64,000 bases of DNA from Halomarina salina (GTDB taxonomy: Archaea; Halobacteriota; Halobacteria; Halobacteriales; Haloarculaceae): assembly GCF_023074835.1 (NCBI RefSeq), contig NZ_JALLGW010000001.1, positions 1,488,001 through 1,552,000 of the forward strand, in the 5' to 3' direction. The translations under genes were made by a program, and so were the position numbers. Shown here piece after piece: positions 26,588 to 35,025 of this stretch; within the stretch, counting starts at the first letter, position 1; every line of letters begins with the position of its first letter. Under the pieces are notes generated by a model, which did not search any database, had not been told where the DNA came from, and saw nothing but the letters and a program-made list of their open reading frames with translations.

Positions 26588-27364
26588 ATGTCCAGACCCC
26601 CCGAATCCGGGCCCGCCACGGTGAGCGCGACGGAGACGTCGTTCGCAATCATCGAACAGCTGTCCGAAGTCAACGGCGCTGGGGTCTCCGAGCTGGCGAC
26701 GGCACTGGGCCGCTCGAAGAGCAACGTGCACAAACACCTCGTGACGCTCCGGGAGCTCGGGTACGTCACCAAGGACGAGGACGACACCTACTACGTCGGA
26801 CTCCGGTTCCTCGGACTGGGCGACCGGGCACGCGCTCGGTCGTCGTTCTATCAGGTGGCGAAGGACGAGACGGATTCGCTCATCGACGAAGTCGGCGAAC
26901 GCGGGCAGGTGATGGTCGAGGAGGACGGCCGCGGTATCTACATCTACCAGGCGACGACCGACCAGGCGGTACAGACCGACTCACACATCGGAACGGTCGT
27001 TCGGTTACACGCGACAGCCGTGGGGAAGTCGTACCTCGCGTTTCTCGACGAAGCGAAGCGTGAGGAACTTCTCGACTCGCTCGACCTCTCCGCAGTCACT
27101 GACGGTACGATCACCGACCGCGAGACGCTGGAAGCGGAACTGGCGACGATTCGCGACCGTGGAGTCGCGTTCAACAACGAGGAGCGAACGGTCGGAATGC
27201 GAGCCGTGGGGGCTCCGATACTCACCGACCAGGGCGGTGTCATCGGGGCGATCAGCGTCTCGGGCCCGACGACGCGTATCAACGGTGACTGGTATCGGGA
27301 GGAGATCCCACAACTCGTCCGGCGGTCCGCTCGGGTCATCGGGCTGAAAGCGACGTACTCGTAG
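26588..27364 (+). CDS. IclR family transcriptional regulator
   Basis: 258-residue regulator. The N-terminal winged helix (about residues 15-75) includes SFAIIEQLSEVNGAGVSELA and GRSKSNVHKHLVTLRELGYV. The C-terminal effector domain includes GIYIYQATTDQAV, RLHATAVGKSYLAFL and VGAPILTDQGGVIGAISVSGP, all typical IclR elements. IclR proteins sense small organic acids or aromatic intermediates and control adjacent catabolic operons. Position directly after the flavoprotein/MmgE-PrpD pair and near the Liv-type transporter suggests it regulates them. ATG at 26588 is the best start; an upstream in-frame start would run into the inverted-repeat region. Confidence 0.93.
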   Translation: MSRPPESGPATVSATETSFAIIEQLSEVNGAGVSELATALGRSKSNVHKHLVTLRELGYVTKDEDDTYYVGLRFLGLGDRARARSSFYQVAKDETDSLIDEVGERGQVMVEEDGRGIYIYQATTDQAVQTDSHIGTVVRLHATAVGKSYLAFLDEAKREELLDSLDLSAVTDGTITDRETLEAELATIRDRGVAFNNEERTVGMRAVGAPILTDQGGVIGAISVSGPTTRINGDWYREEIPQLVRRSARVIGLKATYS

Positions 27365-27483
27365 CTGGACCCACCGCCAGATAGCCTGTGGTGGCCCGAG
27401 ACACCAGTCACCCTCGACGGTCCGACGACGCCGTAGCACTGAGAGTGGGGTCTAGCGTGCACTCCCGGCGGAACTACGAACGT

Positions 27484-27540
27484 ACGTTCGCAATGTCCGA
27501 ACAGCGTTCGCGGATCGACGGCGCTGGAATAACAGAAATA
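27484..27540 (+). pseudogene. fragment of an IclR-family regulator N-terminus
   Basis: Nineteen codons read TFAMSEQRSRIDGAGITEI, which align without gaps to SFAIIEQLSEVNGAGVSEL of the intact IclR gene 845 bases upstream. The first 42 bases from 27486 match the intact gene at 31 positions by eye. Similarity stops abruptly afterwards and no helix-turn-helix second half follows, so this is a relic of a duplicated or second IclR gene. Confidence 0.6.
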
Positions 27541-28299
27541 TGTTTGTTATTCGAACCGCGAGGGGATGGACGTATCCGAGTGACAGGAGGTCCTGGCGAC
27601 CGTCCGCAGGAGGTATCGGGTCGGCGGGAGGATGGAAGGGCAACCCTCCGTCCGAGACGAACCGAACCAATGCAGAAGTAATTGCTCATAACTGTACCGA
27701 CTCCGACGCTCAGAGAGCTGGTGTCATCGAGTTATCTCGGGCGGGGGTGTTCCAGACCGACGACTGGTGGCGTCGGACGTTCAGAACAGGCGTCTGATGT
27801 GCAGGTCCGAGCGCTCGATGACACGTTCGTCGAGCGAGAACTGCTGGACGGGAGGTGGATTGCACCGAGCAGCGTCGAGTCCGCACTCATCGGGGTACCG
27901 CTCGCCGGACGCCTCGAACTCGTTCCTGTGTCCTGCTGCGAGGTCCGGCGGTCTATCTGGGCCGAGTCGCATCTCGAACCGCATTTTCGACCGGTCCGCC
28001 GTCGAATCGTGCGAGTCAGTCGTAGGCCGTCGTCCGTGAGCCGCCATCTCCCTCCACACTGTCGGTGAGCTACCGTACCGATGGTCGAGCGCCAGTAAGA
28101 CGGTCATCTCGACACGAGAATCGGTCTGGTCCAGGGCGCTCCGACGACCCCTCTCCGATAGACGATAGACAGCGGCCAGTACGCGCTCGTTGGTCGAACC
28201 ATTCCGTGTAATCACTTCTGGTGCGAACCGTGGGTCGGCGCCCGGCGTCTGCGAACGGTCGCGAAGCGTCGGCCCCGACTGGGGGTGACTCGGTCGCCG

Positions 28300-28561
28300 C
28301 GAACGCGAAGCAGCGTCGTTCTTTCGCCGTGGCTTCGCGCATCACGTCCGCTCCAGCGAGTGACCAGTGGGGGACCGCTGTGACGTAGTCGGCGTGGAAC
28401 TGTGGACGGGTCTCCTCGCCGTAGAGATACGCGGGCTCGGAGTAGTGGGCGACCGGACGGATATCGCCCCACGTCGCCGCTGCCCGCTCGAACGCCTCGC
28501 GATACGAGAGGCCGCGACTCGCGAACTGGTGGTGGTAGTCGAAGACGACCGTGACGGGCGC
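28300..28561 (-). pseudogene. C-terminal remnant of a UvsE/UVDE-type UV-damage endonuclease
   Basis: About 85 codons read like the end of a UV-damage endonuclease: PVTVVFDYHHQF (the metal-site DxHH region), GLSYREAFERAAATW, RPVAHYSEP, HADYV and GADVMREATAKER. These match, in order, the conserved C-terminal blocks of bacterial and fungal UVDE/UvsE enzymes, which nick DNA next to UV photoproducts. The N-terminal two thirds of the TIM barrel is missing and the frame upstream is unrelated sequence, so the gene is truncated and presumed inactive. Recognition is by motif order only. Confidence 0.6.
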
Positions 28562-29081
28562 TCGCGTCGAGCGAGCAGGCGGGTACGCTGACGCTGCCTC
28601 GGTCCCAGAGCCGACGTGACTCGTGGGCCTGCGTGGCCCCACTCGCTCTACCGAGTCGGTAGCGACCGACGGAGGTGCCATTCGCCATGACTGCTTCCGT
28701 CGAAACTCGCGCTGCTGGGGGCGGGGACGACCGGGGCGGCGAGTCTATCGCGATGACAGCGCCCGTCGAGACGACCGGCACTGACCAGGTGACGATGTCG
28801 TTGAGCGACGTCTCAGGACGGTACTCGAAAAAACGGTATCGAACCAGCGGGAAACTCCCCGGTTTCTCCGCTACGACGCGCCGTTCACGCCTCCCTGGTT
28901 CCGGACGAACGAGGTCGGCGTCGCGGTGGACTCCGACAGCGTCCGACGCGCGCTCGGAACCCACCGATTCTCGATGACGATACTCGGCAGCGAGCATTTA
29001 TCTACGGATATCCGTAATCCACGGCTATCGAGGGCCAGGACGACGACTCGGGTGGTCGTCACTGGACTGGGGGAACACCAC

Positions 29082-29240
29082 GTGCTCACTCAAATTACGA
29101 TCAAGTGTGTCGAGTGCGATCGAACGTACCGAATCGAAGCGTGGTCTGACGGGCACATCGACGCTCCTGGACAGAGACGGTCCTGCCCGTGTGGCAGCGC
29201 CACGTTCGAAGTGGTCGAAAGCGACGTGAAAAGCTCCTGA
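29082..29240 (+). CDS. zinc-ribbon-like microprotein
   Basis: 52-residue reading frame starting with GTG and preceded by a GGGGGA stretch about nine bases upstream. It has two cysteine pairs, CVEC and CPCG, about 27 residues apart, the spacing of a small zinc ribbon, and an acidic C-terminus. Haloarchaeal genomes hold many such zinc-finger microproteins of mostly unknown role. It is isolated in a decayed region, so function may be lost; it is kept because the cysteine pattern and composition look selected. Confidence 0.5.
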   Translation: MLTQITIKCVECDRTYRIEAWSDGHIDAPGQRRSCPCGSATFEVVESDVKSS

Positions 29241-29356
29241 CGGGTGACTTCGACCGATTGGAAGCGGCGGTTCTGGAAGCGCTGCTGAAGATAGTTAGTA
29301 GTGGTAGAAGCGGATCTCGTCGATGGCCTCTCCTGGAAGTGATAACGTCTACGAGA

Positions 29357-29392
29357 TACCCTCACCGGCGTCAATAAACGCCGGTGGAGGGT
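29357..29392. repeat. long perfect-type hairpin with one bulge (possible insertion-element end)
   Basis: ACCCTC-ACCGGCGT pairs with ACGCCGGTGGAGGGT around a CAATAA loop, giving a stem of about 14 base pairs with a single bulged base. A second short inverted repeat, GAGGATTCCTC, follows at 29393-29403. No gene ends here that would need a terminator. Such subterminal hairpins mark the ends of IS200/IS605-type elements, and the surrounding sequence is eroded, so a transposon relic is possible; no transposase or TnpB sequence was found next to it. Confidence 0.5.
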
Positions 29393-29453
29393 GAGGATTC
29401 CTCGGGCGTGATGCAGCCGGCCGTCGGCTGTTCGGTCCCTGTCTCGGTCGTGT

Positions 29454-29759
29454 TCAGTCGTCACCGACGGCGAACTCGGCGACCGTCGAGTCCGGTGTCG
29501 GGGGCGGCGACGGAACGAGTCGCTCGCGGATGCCCGAGCGCAGGTAGGCGAGCAGCGCCCACATCAGACAGCCCAGCCCAGCGCCGGCAGCCGGATACGT
29601 CATCCCCATCGACCCGAACATCAGCGTCTTCACGAAGAGGCCTGCCGTCGTCAGACCAGACGTCGCGAGCGGGATGTGTGCGTGTCGGTCGCGAATCGTC
29701 GGGAGAACCGAGACCGTCAAAACGAGCGTCACTGCGGTGATAATGTACTCTTGCCACAT
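29454..29759 (-). CDS. small integral membrane protein of unknown function
   Basis: 101-residue protein, start ATG at 29759, with hydrophobic segments at about residues 4-22, 32-50 and 55-76 and a short charged Pro-rich C-terminus. The segment order (MWQEYIITAVTL, PLATSGLTTAGLF, GAGLGCLMWALLAYL) resembles small membrane proteins seen repeatedly in haloarchaeal genomes and sometimes near mobile elements, with no assigned role. No partner gene is adjacent. The family resemblance is recollection rather than a search result. Confidence 0.65.
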   Translation of the reverse strand: MWQEYIITAVTLVLTVSVLPTIRDRHAHIPLATSGLTTAGLFVKTLMFGSMGMTYPAAGAGLGCLMWALLAYLRSGIRERLVPSPPPTPDSTVAEFAVGDD

Positions 29760-30552
29760 TGATATCGAACCTCGCTGCACCCAGAGAGCACCGAACCGAG
29801 AGGAAGCGAAACCGGGCCGCGATATCTTAACTCTGGTTCGAGCAAATATATATCTTAAGTTGTGAATCCGTGAACGATAGGCCGTCTCACGGGAGAATCA
29901 GACACGGACGCACAGTGCTGTGGGGATGACTCGCTCTCGTCGTTCGGGCCACAGAGGGTGCGGGTATAGCCGAGTAGACAGAACACGAGGCGAGTCGCGG
30001 ACTCGCCCCGTCCCCGAACCAGCGGGCGGCAGGCCACCACTCGCTGGCGCTGACATGGTATGCGGTACTCGGCCGAGCAGGAGCATCGAAATCGCTCCAC
30101 CGACCGGTGGGTCGGTGACGGGACGCTGGGCGACTGTCCAGTGGGGTATATGACCTCCGCGGTGAACGTCGCGTGAGTGCAACCGGAATTTGTCCCACCT
30201 GAAAGCCCACTATACGTGGGCGAGTCGGCCCAGACGCGGTTCCGACGACCGCCCCTCTCTGGCACACAGACTCCCCGGGCCGGTCACGCCACGGTGGGGA
30301 CGGCGTACCGGCCATCCTCTCGTTTCCTCCGGATCCTCGCTGGCGACGGTGATCGTACTCCGCATCCTCCGCTCCCACGGGAGACGTTCAGAGAGCATCC
30401 GAACGAGGAGACGGTCGGCCACGGAGTCGTCTCGAGCCTCGGCGGTCTGGGTCTCTACGAAGCGGGCGGCACGACTGGCGATACTAGTCGCGACCAGTTG
30501 CTGGTCGAGGCAAGCATTGACGTATTACGTCTATCGAGAATATCGATGTTGT
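29760..30552. other. 0.8-kb stretch without a convincing gene
   Basis: An AT-rich run around 29825-29865 (ATATATATCTTAAG) looks like a promoter with no gene attached. A small perfect inverted repeat, GCCCAC-TATAC-GTGGGC, is at 30205-30221. Open frames on both strands between 29855 and 30420 have arginine/serine-rich composition typical of non-coding GC-rich DNA. Nothing else supportable was seen. Confidence 0.5.
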
Positions 30553-30936
30553 ATGTCGAGCGATACGTCTTCGACGACCGACGAGACGCTTCCCGGACCG
30601 ATGAGTGACGACGGTCAGTTCGCGATCGACGCTGTCGCGGACGACGATCAGCAACTGGCCATCCTGCGGTGGCTGGACGACAACGCGCCGGTCTCCGAAA
30701 AGCAGGTCGCACAGCGAGTGCGCGCCTCTCCAGTCGCGGACCTCGACCTCGGCGAACTGCTCTGGCTGTACCGACGCCTGGGCTTGCTCACGCGAATCAC
30801 GCGTCCGGATGGCCCGTACCTCGATACGACGTCGACGGTCGAATCGATGGTCTCACAGCCGTCGACCGAACAGGGCGAGCGATCGCGGTCCATCGGGACG
30901 ACGCCCACTGACCGTTGGGCCCGCGACCTGAGTTGA
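30553..30936 (+). CDS. predicted winged-helix DNA-binding protein (haloarchaeal)
   Basis: 127-residue acidic protein. After a Ser/Thr-rich N-terminus, residues about 18-95 give a helix-rich wHTH pattern: AILRWLDDNAPVSEKQVAQRV, LDLGELLWLYRRLGLLTRI, then a YLDTTSTV wing. This is the composition of small haloarchaeal transcription factors. ATG at 30553 is preferred because the preceding sequence in frame is arginine-rich and an AT-rich GTATTACG lies about 30-35 bases upstream. No adjacent operon indicates its target. Confidence 0.6.
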   Translation: MSSDTSSTTDETLPGPMSDDGQFAIDAVADDDQQLAILRWLDDNAPVSEKQVAQRVRASPVADLDLGELLWLYRRLGLLTRITRPDGPYLDTTSTVESMVSQPSTEQGERSRSIGTTPTDRWARDLS

Positions 30937-31143
30937 CTGGAAACAGTTTCGGTCAGAGCGACGTGGCTCAGAGGAACCGGGCGCCCGTGCTGATAGACGC
31001 GGGGCGTGGACGTGCCACTCGCTCCGCGGTCGGCGACTGGGGAGCTTCGAACCGTGAACTGCCACCGAGGGCTACATCGTCAGTCGTCGTCGGGGGCTGG
31101 AGTCTGACCGCCCTCCTGGTCGGAGGACGCCCGGTCACGGACC

Positions 31144-31163
31144 CCATCTATCAATATAGATGG
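31144..31163. repeat. perfect 8-base inverted repeat
   Basis: CCATCTAT-CAAT-ATAGATGG, a 20-base perfect hairpin in the gap before the small gene at 31228. It lies about 35 bases above a TTTATC element that fits the leaderless start of that gene, so it could be an operator or a terminator for the preceding transcript. Confidence 0.55.
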
Positions 31164-31227
31164 TGTCACTCTCAGAAATAATACTCGCTCGGCAATGTTT
31201 ATCTCGTACATCGGGTGAGTTGCGTGT

Positions 31228-31473
31228 ATGACCGTCAGCAGTGAGACGCTCCTCCGGGACCTGGAACGACTGGAAGCGTCCCTCGGTCGGTTTCCGACCG
31301 CCAACGACGTGATTCGAGATGGTCACCACTCGGTCAACACCTACTACAAGCGCTTCGGTCACCAGTGGCGAACGGTCGAACAGGCGTACGACGACTGGAC
31401 GGCGTCGGGTGAGTCTCCCGTCGAAGCCACCCGGTTCGACTGGCGGTCGCTAGAGGGCGCTGCGAAGGACTGA
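31228..31473 (+). CDS. homing-endonuclease-associated repeat domain protein
   Basis: 81-residue protein. Residues 6-62 read LLRDLERLEASLGRFPTANDV, then SVNTYYKRFGHQWRTVEQAYDDW: the pattern of the homing endonuclease associated repeat, a DNA-binding helical domain otherwise fused to HNH or LAGLIDADG nucleases. In haloarchaea stand-alone copies occur and may act as regulators or be nuclease remnants. ATG at 31228 lies about 28 bases after a TTTATC element, consistent with a leaderless gene. No nuclease domain is encoded next to it. Confidence 0.65.
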   Translation: MTVSSETLLRDLERLEASLGRFPTANDVIRDGHHSVNTYYKRFGHQWRTVEQAYDDWTASGESPVEATRFDWRSLEGAAKD

Positions 31474-31751
31474 TTCGCTGGCGCACTCGGTCTCCCACGT
31501 CGCTCCCTTAGTGAGTGAACCGGCCGTGGACGGAGTCGGCCGTCGACTCTCCGTGTCGGCTCTGCACGTCCTCGTCGCAGTTCCCCGTCGTTCTCCTCGG
31601 AACTCCTGTACGAAGAGTAATGTGAACGCTGCCGTTGTTTGGAATACAGCTATCCGCCGTGCCGACCTGGCTGCTCACGGCGTATCGGTCGAGCACCCGT
31701 CGTGTCGGTCGTCGGGTGGACGAACGTACAGAGACGAGCGGCCCGAACCGT

Positions 31752-32411
31752 ATGTCGATAACCGTAACCATCCACATCTCCCACGACCGGCTCGCTCTCG
31801 TCCCGACACTCGGTAGGCTCGCGGACGTGACGATGGAGGTGATTCCACACGGCAACACCAATCCGGGGGCGACGGTGTTCCCGTTCCGTATCGACTACCC
31901 CGACCCGGAGGCGCTCGAAGCGGCACTGGACGACGACCCGACCGTCGAGGCCTACGACCTGATCGACCGGACCGGCGACCAGAGTATCTACTACATCGAA
32001 CACTCCGCCGAGACGAGACTCATCAGCACCGTCGTCACGGACGTGAACGGGTTCCTGCTCCACACCGAGACGACGGGGAACGGCTGGTTCGTCCGACTCC
32101 TGCTCCCGGACCGGAGCGCGCTCAACGAGATCTGGAACTACGCCTCCGACCAGGACATCACGCTCGACATCATCGAGATATACGCGAACGAGGACGCGGG
32201 GGGCGAGACCTCCTACGGACTCACCGAGCACCAGCGGACCGCGCTGGCGCTGGCGTACGAGCGCGGCTACTTCGAGGAACCGCGAGACGTCTCACTCGAC
32301 GACCTGGCGTCGGAGATGGACCTGTCGTCGACGGCGATGAGCGGTCGGCTGCGGCGAGGCATCCGGAACCTCCTCGCGGCGACCATCGCGGAACACGACC
32401 ACCACGAGTGA
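31752..32411 (+). CDS. Bat-type HTH_10 transcriptional regulator
   Basis: 219-residue haloarchaeal regulator. The C-terminal HTH_10 (bacterio-opsin activator) domain is clear: LTEHQRTALALAYERGYFEEP, then VSLDDLASEMDLSSTAMSGRLRRGIRNLL. The N-terminal 150 residues form the usual alternating alpha/beta sensor region (MSITVTIHISHDRLAL). It stands 231 bases upstream of, and in the same direction as, the DmdA/GcvT-like demethylase, so local control of that gene is the best guess. A related regulator with the same architecture is at 53817-54455, bordering the other end of the one-carbon module. Confidence 0.88.
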   Translation: MSITVTIHISHDRLALVPTLGRLADVTMEVIPHGNTNPGATVFPFRIDYPDPEALEAALDDDPTVEAYDLIDRTGDQSIYYIEHSAETRLISTVVTDVNGFLLHTETTGNGWFVRLLLPDRSALNEIWNYASDQDITLDIIEIYANEDAGGETSYGLTEHQRTALALAYERGYFEEPRDVSLDDLASEMDLSSTAMSGRLRRGIRNLLAATIAEHDHHE

Positions 32412-32609
32412 CTCGGCCGTCGACGGAGGCGTCGTAAAGCGCGTCGTTCCGAGACCTGTCGTTCCATCCGGGGGTCCCTCGTGGCTCTCCGCACGGCCGA
32501 AGCGGCTACTGCCGACCGCAGAGCGGACGACAATCGACCGCCACCGCTACCGGGTCACACGGCTGTGGTATTGACTAGCATAAAAACACCATGTACTCTC
32601 AGCAACCTC

Positions 32610-32616
32610 GTTTATT
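32610..32616 (+). promoter_or_regulatory. TATA-like element of the DmdA/GcvT-like gene
   Basis: TTTATTA about 27-33 bases before the ATG at 32643, in otherwise mixed sequence; spacing fits a transcript with little or no 5' leader. Upstream AT-rich sequence (ATAAAAACACC near 32580) may add regulatory contacts. Confidence 0.5.
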
Positions 32617-32642
32617 AGCGAGTGCAGGGGACTCTCTCAGGT

Positions 32643-34016
32643 ATGTCAGACAACACAAAGCACCCCAACTACCCCAGCGTAGACCAGTCGGACAGAGTGC
32701 TTCCCCGGAACCTCCGCCAGAGCGGCGACCCCGGCATCGAGATGCTCGTCTCGACCCGTGTCAGGAAGTCCCCGTTCTTCCACAAGTCGTACAACGAGGA
32801 GGGAGCGTGGCGGTGTACCGTGTACAACCGTATCTACCACCCCAGAGGACTCGTCAAACCGGAGGACGGCGGCGCGATGGCGGAGTACGAAGCGCTCACC
32901 GAGGCGGTGACGCTCTGGGACGTCGCCGTCGAGCGCCAGATTCGGGTGAAGGGACCGGACGCCGAGGCGCTCACGGACTACGTCATCACGCGCGACGCGA
33001 CGGCAATCGACCCGATGCGCGGGAAGTACGTCATCCTGTGTAACGAGGACGGGGGCATCCTGAACGACCCCGTGTTGCTCCGCGTCGCCGAGGACGAGTT
33101 CTGGTTCTCCATCTCGGACTCGACGCTCATGCAGTGGTTGCAGGGCGTCAACGTCGGGATGGACTTCGACGTCGAGATCGACGAGATCGACGTCGCGCCG
33201 ATGCAGATTCAGGGACCGCTCTCCGAGGACGTGATGGTCGAGGTCGTCGGCGAGGAGGTCAGCGACATCCCGTACTACGGGCTGATGGAGACCCAGGTGA
33301 ACGGCTGTGACGTCATCGTCAGTCAGACCGGCTTCTCCGGCGAGAAGGGGTTCGAGATCTACGTTCGCGACGCGATGGAGAACGCCGAGCGCGTCTGGGA
33401 CCCCGTACTGGACACGGTCAAAGCTCACGGCGGGATGCAGATAGCGCCCGGCCACCACCGCCGAATCGCCGCGGGCATCCTCTCGTGGGGCCAGGACATG
33501 GACCACGAGACGTCGCCGTTCCAGGTCAACCTCGGCTATCAGGTCCCGAGCGAGAAAGCGGGCGACTATATCGGCAAGGAGGAACTCGAACGACAGCAGG
33601 CGCTCATCGAGGACGGCGAGTACCCGTTCTCGCTGAAACTGGTCGGCCTGAAGATGGCCGGCGAGCCGATTCGCGACTACGCGCCCGACTTCTGGCTCGT
33701 CTCGGACCCCGAGACCGGCGAGGAGTGTGGCTACATGACCTCACCGTGGTGGAACCCGGAACTGGAGACGAACATCGGCCTCGGGTTCGTTCCGGCCGAG
33801 AAGCTCCAGGCAGAGACCGATTCGGCGCTGAACGACGAGATATACGAGGAGGACCTCGACATCGAGTTCGCGGTCCACCTCCCCGACGAGTACGCCGAGA
33901 CACCGGGCGAACCGGTGTTCGCGACCGTCGCGGAGGTGCCGTTCAAGGAGTCCGTCAATCCGAGCGCGAGAGAGCAGGCGAAACTCGACGCGCGACGGGA
34001 CGCGAACGACGACTGA
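32643..34016 (+). CDS. DmdA/GcvT-like THF-dependent demethylase (aminomethyltransferase fold)
   Basis: 457 residues in the glycine cleavage T/DMSP demethylase superfamily. The N-terminus resembles DmdA: RKSPF, CTVYNRIYHPRG, VTLWDVAVERQIRVKGPDA, VITRDAT, LNDPVLLRVAEDEFWFSISDS, then QTGFSGEKGFEIYV and a C-terminal barrel. DmdA proteins are about 370 residues, so this one carries extra segments, mainly C-terminal. The expected reaction is transfer of a methyl group from an S-, O- or N-methyl donor to tetrahydrofolate. The convergent MetF-like gene directly downstream could oxidise methyl-THF. Methyl donor unknown; DMSP, a methoxy-aromatic or a methylamine are options. Confidence 0.82.
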   Translation: MSDNTKHPNYPSVDQSDRVLPRNLRQSGDPGIEMLVSTRVRKSPFFHKSYNEEGAWRCTVYNRIYHPRGLVKPEDGGAMAEYEALTEAVTLWDVAVERQIRVKGPDAEALTDYVITRDATAIDPMRGKYVILCNEDGGILNDPVLLRVAEDEFWFSISDSTLMQWLQGVNVGMDFDVEIDEIDVAPMQIQGPLSEDVMVEVVGEEVSDIPYYGLMETQVNGCDVIVSQTGFSGEKGFEIYVRDAMENAERVWDPVLDTVKAHGGMQIAPGHHRRIAAGILSWGQDMDHETSPFQVNLGYQVPSEKAGDYIGKEELERQQALIEDGEYPFSLKLVGLKMAGEPIRDYAPDFWLVSDPETGEECGYMTSPWWNPELETNIGLGFVPAEKLQAETDSALNDEIYEEDLDIEFAVHLPDEYAETPGEPVFATVAEVPFKESVNPSAREQAKLDARRDANDD

Positions 34017-34100
34017 GCGAGTCGAAGTCGAGAGCCACCTCGATTCCCCGCCGATTCCGCTGGCAGTTCGTGGCCGCTCGTCTTCAGGACGATTCCGAGT

Positions 34101-34967
34101 TCAGGACGATTCCGAGAGCCGTTCGCGTCGCCACGCCTCGGTGTCGGCCGTCTCGTTGAACGTGTAGATGTGCAGGCCACCGATGCCGTACGCCTCGTCG
34201 TCCGCGTACGGGGCGAGTCCGTCGACGAGGTCGTCGGGCGTGTACGCTCCCCGCGAGCCGACGAGCTGTCTGACGAACCCGAGGATACCCGACGTCTTCT
34301 TGAGGAACTTCACCGAGTCGCCGACGCCGACCTTCTGGGAGATGGTCAGCAGCCGCTGGTACTTCAGCACGCCCGGAATCCCGACCTCTATCGGTAAGTC
34401 GACACCTCGGTCACGGACCACTTCGATCCAGTCGACGATGGCGTCCGGGTCGTAGCACAGTTGCGTGACGACGTACGTCGCGTAGGGTTCCTTCGCCGCC
34501 ATCGCATCCGAGAGCGTCTGGTCGTCGAGGAACCCGTGTCCCTCCGGATACCCCGTGATGCCGACGTGGTCGAAGCCGTACTCGGTCTCCTCGAGCGCTT
34601 CGAGCAGGTCGAGCGCCGACTCGAACTCGCCGACCGGTTCGTCGCGGTCACCGCCAGGGACGAAGATATCGGTGATGCCGGCGTCGGTCAGGCGTCGAGC
34701 GATGTCCTCGAGGTGGTTCTGGTCGGTGACGTAACGCGCGGCGATGTGTGGCGAGACATCGAACCCGGCGGCGGCCGCCTGCTCGGCTCGCTCGACGGTG
34801 CGCTCGATACCGAGCTGCGGCGACGTCGTGATGGCGATGGTCGCGTCGTCCGGGAGGTACCGAATCTCGTCGTCGAAGCTCTCGAACGGCATCAGCTCGA
34901 ACCGCGCGTTCGTCAGGAGCGTCCCGACGCCCGTCGTGTCGGCGACGGACGACGTCTCCAGCGACAT
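34101..34967 (-). CDS. methylenetetrahydrofolate reductase-like protein (MetF family)
   Basis: 288-residue TIM-barrel protein. MetF-like features include LPDDATIAITTSPQLGIERTVE, FDVSPHIAARYV, DIFVPGGDRDEPVGEF, GITGYPEGHGF, YVVTQLCYDPDAIVDWIEVV and LPIEVGIPGVLKYQRLL. These line up with the folate and FAD-binding strands of MTHFR, notably the TQLCY block. It would interconvert 5-methyl-THF and 5,10-methylene-THF. Facing the DmdA/GcvT-like gene with 84 bases between their ends, it plausibly works in the oxidative direction. ATG at 34967 gives a conventional N-terminus. Confidence 0.85.
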   Translation of the reverse strand: MSLETSSVADTTGVGTLLTNARFELMPFESFDDEIRYLPDDATIAITTSPQLGIERTVERAEQAAAAGFDVSPHIAARYVTDQNHLEDIARRLTDAGITDIFVPGGDRDEPVGEFESALDLLEALEETEYGFDHVGITGYPEGHGFLDDQTLSDAMAAKEPYATYVVTQLCYDPDAIVDWIEVVRDRGVDLPIEVGIPGVLKYQRLLTISQKVGVGDSVKFLKKTSGILGFVRQLVGSRGAYTPDDLVDGLAPYADDEAYGIGGLHIYTFNETADTEAWRRERLSESS

Positions 34968-35025
34968 GATGGGTGGAGGGAGGAGACGTTGTATCATCGT
35001 TCTGTGGGTGGGTCAGCGAACCCGT

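Larger units (their letters stand above)
27365..29081. other. 1.7-kb decayed region with gene fragments
   Basis: No full-length gene is recognisable. Two fragments can be identified: a short copy of an IclR N-terminus at 27484-27540 (+) and the C-terminal part of a UvsE-type endonuclease at 28300-28561 (-). A perfect 14-base palindrome CGAACGTACGTTCG is at 27477-27490. The minus frame at 27781-28215 is open but has unusual composition and no recognised motif. Codon usage and GC skew are weaker than in neighbouring genes, consistent with eroded or horizontally acquired DNA. Confidence 0.6.

Noticed and set aside
27781-28215. Minus-strand open frame of 144 codons
   Set aside because: Atypical composition, no motif, lies inside a decayed region; not enough to call a gene.
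30177-30552. Longer N-terminus or separate gene before the winged-helix protein
   Set aside because: Ser/Arg-rich sequence with no conserved pattern; promoter-like bases sit just before the ATG at 30553.
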